From assembly GCA_002385265.1 (NCBI GenBank), contig DGDD01000272.1, positions 9,553-15,287 on the forward strand: a stretch of 5,735 nucleotides of DNA. The letters are read 5' to 3'. How positions within the stretch are numbered: position 1 is the stretch's first letter; the number at the start of each line of letters is the position of its first letter. Position numbers and translations under genes: made by a program. Positions 1 to 5,735 of the stretch are shown here, one piece after another. The notes beneath the pieces are model-generated. The model saw only the letters and a list, made by a program, of their open reading frames with translations. It was not told the DNA's origin and ran no database searches. Source of the DNA: Chitinophagaceae bacterium UBA3961. GTDB taxonomy: Bacteria > Bacteroidota > Bacteroidia > Chitinophagales > Chitinophagaceae.

Positions 1-52
1 TTGGAATTAACGGGAATTGTTTGCTGATTCAAACAATTCCCGTTAATTCCAA
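1..52. repeat. perfect 23-bp inverted repeat with 6-base loop
   Basis: Bases 1-23 (starting TTGGAATTAACGGG) are the exact reverse complement of bases 30-52 (ending CCCGTTAATTCCAA), with loop CTGATT at 24-29. All 23 pairs are Watson-Crick. The outward limit cannot be tested because the left arm begins at the window edge. The repeat lies within the reading frame of the T9SS sorting domain (left arm encodes GINGNCL, right arm QTIPVNS). On the plus strand no T-run follows the hairpin (TTCAAGAAAC), so it is not a normal plus-strand terminator. On the minus strand it lies 96 bases beyond the DoxX-like stop codon and could end that transcript if an A-run precedes base 1 on the plus strand. A fold-back artefact at a contig end is the main alternative. 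Confidence 0.95.
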
Positions 53-158
53 TTCAAGAAACATGATGGTATCTACAGCCCATCTGCAGAAAGGGATTTA
101 CTATTTGAGGGTTACAGGTGATGGTTATAGCTATAACAGGTCATTTGTTAGGTTGTAG
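1..158 (+). CDS. 3' end of a T9SS-secreted protein (type A C-terminal sorting domain), 5' part outside window
   Basis: The frame beginning with GGA at base 3 is open for 51 codons and ends at TAG 156-158. Its end, LQKGIYYLRVTGDGYSYNRS followed by FVRL and stop, matches the type A sorting domain of Bacteroidota T9SS cargo: a 'L..GIYyLrv' strand, a short turn, then a final strand ending in a hydrophobic/basic 'kfvkl'-like tail. The preceding INGNCLLIQTIPVNSNS fits the earlier 'd.nG..v..q.i' strand of the same domain. Family knowledge: this domain carries Sec-exported proteins through the outer membrane and is removed or attached to surface lipopolysaccharide. The functional domain of this protein lies outside the window, so its activity is unknown. 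Its last 11 bp overlap the oppositely oriented DoxX-like gene. Bases 1-52 form a perfect inverted repeat inside the coding frame, so the first codons could be affected if that repeat is an assembly artefact. Confidence 0.82.
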   Translation, partial: GINGNCLLIQTIPVNSNSRNMMVSTAHLQKGIYYLRVTGDGYSYNRSFVRL

Positions 159-564
159 TTTGGGAAACTTGTTTTAATTCTTGGTACATCATTATAGCAA
201 CTACTATAAACAATAGGTTCTTTACAATGTACTGCCCAACAATTGTAAAAACAAATGGTGCATCTTTAAAGCATATTTCCGGGAAGAGAAAGAGTGGAAC
301 AAAAGTTCCGATAATATGAATAGTAAAAGCATAAAATAGCAGTCTACCAGGTCTCAATAAAAAGAAGGAAAGTCCGATGGCTGTTTCAAAAACAGCGAGC
401 AATTTAACGGCAAAAGAGGCCGGAATGATATGGCAACAAATTGTTTCTATTGTCATTCCGGCTAATTGTTCGGCAGGGCTTAATCCGGGAAAAAACTTCA
501 ATACGCCAAACCAGCAATACATTATTCCTAAACTCCACTTCAATAATTTTAACGGCTCCTTCAT
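148..564 (-). CDS. DoxX-like family small integral membrane protein
   Basis: A 138-residue protein with four hydrophobic helices at about residues 9-27, 44-68, 73-94 and 103-126. The loop sequence WFGVLKFFPGLSPAEQLAG (18-36) after helix 1 and GQYIVKNLLFI (110-120) in helix 4 are typical of Bacteroidota proteins annotated as DoxX-like. Positive residues (K3, K6, K9; R71, R74; K131) place both termini and the central loop in the cytoplasm. The family takes its name from a subunit of an archaeal thiosulfate/terminal oxidase. Bacterial members have been linked to redox and thiol stress, but this subgroup has no established function and I assign none. The ATG at 562-564 is supported by a promoter just upstream; no Shine-Dalgarno sequence is present (TTAAACAAAACAG precedes the ATG). 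It is transcribed divergently from the phospholipase gene, and its end overlaps the T9SS gene by 11 bp. YkgB/DUF417-type relatives are a possible alternative family label. Confidence 0.83.
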   Translation of the reverse strand: MKEPLKLLKWSLGIMYCWFGVLKFFPGLSPAEQLAGMTIETICCHIIPASFAVKLLAVFETAIGLSFFLLRPGRLLFYAFTIHIIGTFVPLFLFPEICFKDAPFVFTIVGQYIVKNLLFIVVAIMMYQELKQVSQTTT

Positions 565-583
565 CTGTTTTGTTTAATAGTTT

Positions 584-611
584 CAAATCTATCAGAAGCA
601 TAAGTTAACAA
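584..611 (-). promoter_or_regulatory. Bacteroidota-type promoter of the DoxX-like gene
   Basis: Read on the minus strand, TAGATTTG (584-591) matches the -7 consensus TAnnTTTG exactly. A TTG (609-611, within TTTTTG) lies 17 bases upstream, a spacing expected for the -33 element of the Bacteroidota primary sigma factor. The -7 element ends 19 bases before the ATG, which predicts a leader of roughly 10-14 bases. The same octamer at nearly the same distance precedes the S9 peptidase gene. Confidence 0.68.
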
Positions 612-639
612 AAATAAGTATTATCAATTTGTGACCTGA

Positions 640-673
640 TTGTTATCATACTCTGATCAAATACTAGGCTTTG
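640..673 (+). promoter_or_regulatory. weak candidate promoter for the phospholipase C gene
   Basis: The 166-bp divergent region must hold the plus-strand promoter, but no exact TAnnTTTG occurs on this strand. The nearest is TAGGCTTTG (665-673), with three instead of two central bases. A TTG at 640-642 lies 22 bases upstream, longer than usual. If used, it would give a leader of about 50 bases, unlike the very short leaders predicted for the other two genes. An alternative sigma factor or activator-dependent promoter is equally possible. Confidence 0.25.
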
Positions 674-730
674 TAAAAGAAGGACTTTGCTCCGTCTTTT
701 TTCTTAATTTTCGGTTGAAATTGAAAACTA

Positions 731-3241
731 ATGGATTCACGTCGATCTTTTTTGAAGAAAACCGCTGTTATGAGCTCCGGAACAGCGCTTCTCAACAGCC
801 TACCTCCCGGATTGAAAAATGCGCTGGCAATTAACGCCCCTGATGGCTCAACATACTTAGACGCGGAACATGTTGTTTTCTTGATGCAGGAAAATCGATC
901 ATTCGATCATTGCTTTGGCACGTTGAAAGGCGTTAGAGGGTTCAATGATCCGAGAACGGTTACATTACCCAATAAGCTGCCGGTGTGGTTTCAACCGCTA
1001 AATTCGAATACGGTACAAATTCCTTTTCGTCTCGACATGGTGAATTCAAAAGCTACTTGGATGAATTCCCTTCCTCACTCCTGGTCGAATCAGGTAGATG
1101 CTCGAAACAATGGGAAATACGATGGTTGGTTAACTGCGAAAAAGCACGGCAATAAAGACTATAACGATATTCCGGTTACCCTTGGCTACTTTAATAGGCA
1201 AGACATTCCTTTCTATTATGCCTTGGCAGACTCGTTTACAGTTTGTGATCATAATTTTTGCTCTTCTCTCACGGGCACTACTCCCAATCGTTTGTATTTC
1301 TGGTCGGGAACCATTCGAAAATCCATCGATTCTAAAAGCATGGCACATGTTTGGAATGGCGACTCAGATTATGGTAAGGAGGTGGAATGGGAAACTTATC
1401 CGGAGAAACTTGAAAAGGCAGGCGTGTCATGGAAAGTATATCAGAACGAAATAAGTGTAGGAGTAGGGTTCAATGGAGAAGAAGATGCTTGGTTGGGTAA
1501 TTTCACAGATAACCCTTTAGAGTTTTTTAAACAATACAATACTTACTACTCTGCAGAACATCAAAAAGAAATTCAACGTGCATTGCCCAAAATTGAACAA
1601 GAACTTAAAGATATTGAAGCCAAACTCAATACAGATATAGCTGAGTCTGAAAGAAAAAAGTTGACGGCAGCATACAAAAGTAAAGTTGAGTGGATTGATA
1701 CATACAAGAAGCGACTTTTCCAGTTCAATGAAAAAGGTTTCGAATCGGATTTTGCAAAAGCAATTCACGATAAAGCATTTACAACAAATAAAAGCGACAT
1801 CAATTATCACTCGCTCGAAGATTTAGTTTTTGAAGACGGCGGCGAAAAGCGTAGTATGAAAATTCCCAAAGGGGACATTCTTCATCAATTCAGACAGGAT
1901 GTAAAAACAGGCAACCTGCCTACTGTTTCATGGTTAGTAGCACCCGAGCGTTTCTCAGATCATCCGGATAGTCCATGGTATGGAGCCTGGTACATTAGCG
2001 AAGTATTCAATATCCTCACAGAAAATCCGGAAATTTGGAAAAAGACCATTTTTGTAATTACATATGATGAAAATGATGGTCAGTTCGATCACCTCGCCCC
2101 ATTTACTCCACCAAACCCTTATCGCCCCAATTCAGGCAAAACATCCGAAGGAATAGATGTAAAAAATGAATACGTTACTCACGAACAACAATCCGACTAT
2201 CGAAATTCACGAGAAAGCCCAATAGGACTTGGATTTAGAGTGCCATTAATTATTTGCTCGCCCTGGTCAAAGGGTGGCTGGGTGAATTCTGAAGTATTCG
2301 ATCATACTTCTTCAATTCAATTTTTAGAACACTTTCTTGATAAAAAATGGGGTAAGAAAGTGGTGGAAACAAACATCACTTCTTGGAGAAGAACGATTTG
2401 CGGTAACTTAACTTCAGCGTTTCGTCCCATAGTTGCTGACCCAGCAAAAAATCCAAAGCCGGTTGAAAAAGATCCATTCATGCAATCAATTTTTAATGCC
2501 CAGTTTAAAAAGGTACCCGATGGTTATCAAACAATTGAAACTACGGAGCTCATCAACAAAACCGCGGTTGAACTAAAATCGTATTTGCCCGAGCAAGAAA
2601 AAGGAGTTAAGCCGGCTAATGCATTGAAATACGAAATGATTGCAGATGCATGGTACGATAATTCAAACAATGAATTGATTCTCTCGTTAGGATCAGGAAC
2701 AGATTTGTTTGGAAAGGAAAGTTTAGGTGTGCCATTCACTGCCTATGCAAAAAATTCATTTCGGAATGAAGCAAGATACAATCGATCTTATGCTGTTAGA
2801 TCGGGAGATACCATCAGAGATCGATGGATGCTCGCCGGTTTCCCAAATGAACAATATCAAGTAGAACTTTTGGGACCAGATGGTTTTTACAGAGAATTTG
2901 AAGGGTCGGCGGCCGATCCTAAATTGAAAATAAAATCAGGGTATCGTACCGACGGTAAATCGAAATGGTTGGTATTAGAATGTACCAACAATACTGAGGA
3001 AATTCTGAGTTTACAGATTGTTGATCCGGTATATAAAAAGAATGCTACCAAATTTAGAATCGTGCCCGCTACTACTAGAAAGCCATTTACTGAATTGCTG
3101 ATAAATACAGACGCATACAATGGTTGGTATGATATTACCATAACAATAAAGGGATACGATGGCTACTTAAGACGGTATGCCGGAAAAGTTGAGAATGGTA
3201 AGGAGTCAACAACCGATCCATTGATGGGTAAAGAAGTTTAA
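731..3241 (+). CDS. Tat-exported phosphocholine-specific phospholipase C
   Basis: An 836-residue enzyme expected to hydrolyse phosphatidylcholine, and possibly sphingomyelin, to phosphocholine plus diacylglycerol or ceramide in the periplasm or outside the cell. Residues 3-10 (SRRSFLKK) are a twin-arginine signal, with likely cleavage after ALA at 31-33. The phosphoesterase domain (about 45-560) shows QENRSFDHCFG (53-63; E54/N55 are probable metal ligands), TGTTPNR (181-187; T183 aligns with the nucleophilic Thr of this family), TYDENDGQFDH (444-454) and FDHTSSIQFLEHF (523-535). Two C-terminal beta domains of the DUF756 type follow (about 628-725 and 730-817), as in full-length family members. 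A charged helical stretch (about 270-330) is inserted in the catalytic domain. The ATG at 731 is chosen because the Tat motif starts two residues later; no Shine-Dalgarno sequence is seen (TTGAAAACTA precedes it). It has its own terminator immediately downstream and no operon partner. The frame is intact. The family call is firm; exact substrate preference is inferred. Confidence 0.93.
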   Translation: MDSRRSFLKKTAVMSSGTALLNSLPPGLKNALAINAPDGSTYLDAEHVVFLMQENRSFDHCFGTLKGVRGFNDPRTVTLPNKLPVWFQPLNSNTVQIPFRLDMVNSKATWMNSLPHSWSNQVDARNNGKYDGWLTAKKHGNKDYNDIPVTLGYFNRQDIPFYYALADSFTVCDHNFCSSLTGTTPNRLYFWSGTIRKSIDSKSMAHVWNGDSDYGKEVEWETYPEKLEKAGVSWKVYQNEISVGVGFNGEEDAWLGNFTDNPLEFFKQYNTYYSAEHQKEIQRALPKIEQELKDIEAKLNTDIAESERKKLTAAYKSKVEWIDTYKKRLFQFNEKGFESDFAKAIHDKAFTTNKSDINYHSLEDLVFEDGGEKRSMKIPKGDILHQFRQDVKTGNLPTVSWLVAPERFSDHPDSPWYGAWYISEVFNILTENPEIWKKTIFVITYDENDGQFDHLAPFTPPNPYRPNSGKTSEGIDVKNEYVTHEQQSDYRNSRESPIGLGFRVPLIICSPWSKGGWVNSEVFDHTSSIQFLEHFLDKKWGKKVVETNITSWRRTICGNLTSAFRPIVADPAKNPKPVEKDPFMQSIFNAQFKKVPDGYQTIETTELINKTAVELKSYLPEQEKGVKPANALKYEMIADAWYDNSNNELILSLGSGTDLFGKESLGVPFTAYAKNSFRNEARYNRSYAVRSGDTIRDRWMLAGFPNEQYQVELLGPDGFYREFEGSAADPKLKIKSGYRTDGKSKWLVLECTNNTEEILSLQIVDPVYKKNATKFRIVPATTRKPFTELLINTDAYNGWYDITITIKGYDGYLRRYAGKVENGKESTTDPLMGKEV

Positions 3242-3244
3242 ACT

Positions 3245-3274
3245 AAAAAGAGGCGGTATTAACCGCCTCTTTTT
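3245..3274. terminator. bidirectional intrinsic terminator between convergent genes
   Basis: AAAAAGAGGCGGT (3245-3257), loop ATTA, and ACCGCCTCTTTTT (3262-3274) form a 13-bp perfect stem with a GC-rich core. On the plus strand it lies 3 bases after the phospholipase stop and ends in a run of seven T (3270-3276). On the minus strand it lies 20 bases after the peptidase stop and ends in TTTTTAGTTT. It can therefore stop both genes and prevent antisense read-through. Confidence 0.93.
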
Positions 3275-3294
3275 TTCATCAGATAGAATCCGAT

Positions 3295-5703
3295 TTATTT
3301 TTTTAGTACTCTTTCAAAGAGTTTAAAGATGCGTTTGTATTCGTCCGTCCAACTACTTGGTTCAACAAAGCCATGATCTTCCATAGGATAAGAGGCTAAC
3401 TCCCAATTTTCTTTCCCTAATTCAATCAATCTTTGGGCAAGCTTTACCGCATCTTGGTAATGCACATTTACATCAACCATTCCATGGCAGATAAGCAAGT
3501 CGCCTTTCAATCCATTTGCAAAATAGAGCGGACTGCTTCTTTTGTAGGCGATGCTATCATTGGCGGGTTCATTCAAAATATTAGCGGTATAGCCGTGATT
3601 GTATTGAGCCCAATCCGTTACAGGCCTTAATGCTGCGCCCGCACTAAATACATTGGGTTCAGTAAACAGCGCCATTAGAGAGATAAAACCACCATAAGAC
3701 CCTCCGTATACCCCAATATGTGCAGGATTTATACCATAATTTTTTACCAAATAAGAAACGGCATCTACATGATCTGATAGGTCTTTTCCTCCCATATGAC
3801 GATAGATTCCGGTTCTCCAATCGCGCCCGTAACCTGCACTTCCGCGATAGTCAATGTCCATAACAGTGTAGCCATTATCTGCCAACATGTTATTGAACAT
3901 ATACTCTCTGAAATAAGAACTCCACCATTTATGTGCATTTTGCAAGTATCCTGCACCGTGTACAAACAAAACCGCCGGCTTGTTGGGGTGCGGATGCTGT
4001 GGCGTATAAATTCTAGCGTACACCATCTTTCCGTCAGCCGCTGGAAAACTTATTACTTCAGGATCTCTCCAAGCATACGACTTAAACAAGTCAGATTGTG
4101 CTTTATTCGTAATTTGTTTCGCTACTGCACCAGGTTTGTTTTCTTGCAAATACAATTCCCAGGGCTTGTTCGTATACGAATAAAGAATGGCCAACCATTT
4201 TTCATCAGGCGATAGTGTAACTTGATTAGCACCTGTCATGGTTGTCAGCTTCTCTCTTTTTCCATCAGCAATGTTCAAACGATAATAATGCTGTTCACCC
4301 GGATGTACTTCATTAGTGGTGATATAAAAGTATTTTTTGTCTTTCGATAACAGGGCAGATTGAATTTCAAAATTTCCACTACTAAGTGCAGTTGTTTGCT
4401 TGGTTGCGAAATTGTGAATGTATAAATGAGAATAACCGGTTTTCTCCGATTGAAACCAAAATGTTTGGTCATCGATCCAACCAATATTTGCACCAAATCC
4501 AATACCGGGGCCGGCAACCCAGGCTTCATCTCTTTGGCGATCCAATAGACTAAGGGTTGCAGTTGCTGTATCCCATTTTAATAGCCATCGATCTTTGTTG
4601 TCACTTGCTCTTACATCTAAAACGCAATTTCCTCCTTTCAATGACCAACTAAAGCTTCCAGAAGCAAGAGTTCGAACTGTAGCAGCTTTCTGCTTTTTCT
4701 CTAACTCTTTAGGATAATCTTTCAAATAATCAGGTAAATCTTTACTGCCTTCAATATTATCTATTTTCAGATTGTAAACAGTGTCTTTTACTCGATCATA
4801 TATAAAGAACTCAAAACTTGGTTGAGCACCCCCAACTTTTGTTCTTGCGTTTAGATCAGTTGTATATCCTGATTCTGTTACATAGCTAGGTACAATTGTT
4901 GAATGCTGATTTGCGGCCTGCTTCATCAAACGGTAACTCACAAAACGTCCATCGGGGCTAATTCCAAGACCTGACATAAACTTATCGTCAATTGAAATAG
5001 AACGTAAAGATTCTGTTTTGAAGGACCTATTGTACTTGTCCGTAGCTTCTCTTTTCTCTTTGCGCTCTTTTAGAATATCGAAGACTTGTAATTGATCGTT
5101 TTTTAACCAATTGTCTTGGCTATTTGCATTTGAATTACCTGATTCGCCTCTATTGCCTCTTTGACCCTGAAAAGCAGTTGGCAATTCGTTTACCCCTGCT
5201 GATCTTATGTTTGTGAGTTGTTCCGTTTCTCCTGTAGCGATCGCCCAAGCATACAAGTTTTGGTTTCTTACATATACCACTCTTGTATCGTTAAAAGAAA
5301 ATTGAGCACTTGATTCGAAGTCTACAGTTTTGGTAACAAATAGTTTCTTACCGGTTTTCAGTTCTTCGTAAACAACATCGCCGTTTTTCAGATATACCAT
5401 TGCGGTTCTAGCTGCATTGTAGGTGATTCTGGAGAATTGATTCTTTTCGAAAACCTCCTTTCCGCTTAATTGGCTAGGCGTGGTATTGGTGGTTGTTATG
5501 AAATAAACGGAATCTGCCGGGCCATTGGTTGGGTTCCAATTAAAGTAAAGGGTTTTACTGTCGTTACTCCATTCAGGAGCACTAGGCTGAGAGCCCATCC
5601 ATTGTGGATTTTTCATGATTTTCTCAACTGAAAGTGGGCCCAATTGCGCGAAACTAGAGCCGGCTATCAATAAACTGGCAAGTCCAAAAAGCAGTTTTCT
5701 CAT
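3295..5703 (-). CDS. secreted S9-family serine peptidase (prolyl oligopeptidase superfamily)
   Basis: An 802-residue exopeptidase or oligopeptidase of the alpha/beta-hydrolase clan SC, predicted to act in the periplasm. Residues 1-19 are a Sec signal peptide (MRKLLFGLASLLIAGSSFA), cleaved before Q20. Residues 20 to about 540 form a beta-propeller of the DPP IV N-terminal/TolB-like type, with blade motifs such as ISPDGRFVSY (248-257) and LSPDEKWLAIL (497-507). The C-terminal catalytic domain (about 545-802) has VLFVHGAGY (578-586, oxyanion region), DYRGSAGYGRDW (618-629), the nucleophile elbow GGSYGG (667-672, Ser669), Asp744 in CHGMVDVN and His777 in MEDHGF, so the triad is complete. GGSYGG resembles acylaminoacyl-peptidase/DPP5-like members rather than the GWSYGG of true DPP IV, so dipeptidyl-peptidase IV activity is not claimed. 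A Gly/Asn/Ser-rich linker and a charged helix (about 178-220) interrupt the propeller. The ATG at 5701-5703 is fixed by the signal peptide and an upstream -7 element. Confidence 0.92.
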   Translation of the reverse strand: MRKLLFGLASLLIAGSSFAQLGPLSVEKIMKNPQWMGSQPSAPEWSNDSKTLYFNWNPTNGPADSVYFITTTNTTPSQLSGKEVFEKNQFSRITYNAARTAMVYLKNGDVVYEELKTGKKLFVTKTVDFESSAQFSFNDTRVVYVRNQNLYAWAIATGETEQLTNIRSAGVNELPTAFQGQRGNRGESGNSNANSQDNWLKNDQLQVFDILKERKEKREATDKYNRSFKTESLRSISIDDKFMSGLGISPDGRFVSYRLMKQAANQHSTIVPSYVTESGYTTDLNARTKVGGAQPSFEFFIYDRVKDTVYNLKIDNIEGSKDLPDYLKDYPKELEKKQKAATVRTLASGSFSWSLKGGNCVLDVRASDNKDRWLLKWDTATATLSLLDRQRDEAWVAGPGIGFGANIGWIDDQTFWFQSEKTGYSHLYIHNFATKQTTALSSGNFEIQSALLSKDKKYFYITTNEVHPGEQHYYRLNIADGKREKLTTMTGANQVTLSPDEKWLAILYSYTNKPWELYLQENKPGAVAKQITNKAQSDLFKSYAWRDPEVISFPAADGKMVYARIYTPQHPHPNKPAVLFVHGAGYLQNAHKWWSSYFREYMFNNMLADNGYTVMDIDYRGSAGYGRDWRTGIYRHMGGKDLSDHVDAVSYLVKNYGINPAHIGVYGGSYGGFISLMALFTEPNVFSAGAALRPVTDWAQYNHGYTANILNEPANDSIAYKRSSPLYFANGLKGDLLICHGMVDVNVHYQDAVKLAQRLIELGKENWELASYPMEDHGFVEPSSWTDEYKRIFKLFERVLKK

Positions 5704-5721
5704 AAATTTTAGTTTGGACTA

Positions 5722-5729
5722 CAAATCTA
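5722..5729 (-). promoter_or_regulatory. promoter -7 element of the S9 peptidase gene
   Basis: Read on the minus strand, TAGATTTG matches the Bacteroidota -7 consensus TAnnTTTG exactly and ends 18 bases before the ATG, predicting a leader of about 10-13 bases. The matching -33 TTG would lie beyond the window's right edge and cannot be checked. The leader (TAGTCCAAACTAAAATTT) lacks a Shine-Dalgarno sequence. Confidence 0.62.
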
Positions 5730-5735
5730 AGTTTT

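Noticed and set aside
124..137. 14-bp perfect palindrome GTTATAGCTATAAC, a possible operator
   Set aside because: It lies in the last codons of the T9SS gene, just past the DoxX-like stop, where an operator is unlikely. About 0.3 such palindromes are expected by chance in a window this size.
377..577. Open frames of 65-66 codons on both strands over the DoxX-like gene region
   Set aside because: They overlap a clear four-helix membrane protein in other frames, have no recognisable motifs, and are not preceded by a promoter or start context.
640..834. 64-codon plus-strand open frame overlapping the start of the phospholipase
   Set aside because: It is in another frame from the phospholipase, covers the leader and the Tat signal region, and has no family resemblance. 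The Tat motif fixes the real gene start at 731.
1517..1810. 97-codon minus-strand open frame inside the phospholipase, with a hydrophobic, Cys- and Phe-rich product
   Set aside because: The composition is explained by the antisense of the Lys/Glu-rich helical insert; there is no independent promoter or start signal.
3796..4215. 139-codon plus-strand open frame inside the peptidase gene
   Set aside because: It is antisense to conserved peptidase sequence (oxyanion loop, RGSAGYG) and its translation looks like a random antisense product with no domain signal.
3295..5703. Annotation as dipeptidyl peptidase IV
   Set aside because: The nucleophile elbow is GGSYGG rather than GWSYGG and I could not identify the Glu-Glu substrate-binding motif, so only the S9 superfamily call is supported.
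1..5735. Mobile element, CRISPR, tRNA/rRNA, riboswitch or defence-island signatures
   Set aside because: No transposase or integrase, spaced direct repeats, tRNA-like folds or known riboswitch cores were seen. The only strong inverted repeat is single and not flanked by an element.

Overview
The window looks like an ordinary chromosomal segment of a Gram-negative member of the Bacteroidota, probably near the Chitinophagales/Sphingobacteriales/Cytophagales (the order is inferred from protein style only). The evidence is a partial gene ending in a type IX secretion (T9SS) sorting domain, two promoters with the Bacteroidota -7 element TAnnTTTG, A-rich start regions without Shine-Dalgarno sequences, and proteins of types common in that phylum. 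Base composition is moderately AT-rich throughout, and no stretch looks foreign.

Layout, left to right. (1) Bases 1-158, plus strand: the last 51 codons of a gene that enters from outside the window. They encode the end of a T9SS type A C-terminal sorting domain. The first 52 bases of this segment also form a perfect 23-bp inverted repeat. (2) Bases 148-564, minus strand: a four-helix DoxX-like membrane protein whose end overlaps the T9SS gene tail to tail by 11 bp. (3) Bases 565-730: a 166-bp divergent promoter region. (4) Bases 731-3241, plus strand: a Tat-exported, phosphocholine-specific phospholipase C with two C-terminal DUF756-type domains. (5) Bases 3245-3274: a bidirectional intrinsic terminator between convergent genes. 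(6) Bases 3295-5703, minus strand: a Sec-exported S9-family serine peptidase (beta-propeller plus alpha/beta hydrolase), with its promoter -7 element at the right edge. No gene-free stretch exceeds about 170 bases.

The genes do not form an operon: strands alternate (+, -, +, -), and each complete gene appears to have its own start signals. They share a cell-envelope theme. The window shows substrates of three export routes (T9SS, Tat, Sec) and enzymes suited to breaking down lipid head groups and peptides outside the cytoplasm, as in a scavenging lifestyle. I found no mobile element, CRISPR array, RNA gene or defence-type cluster, and nothing that makes a convincing undescribed system. The feature most worth a second look is the perfect 23-bp inverted repeat inside the T9SS sorting-domain codons at the very edge of the window. 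It may be a real structural element or a fold-back assembly artefact.
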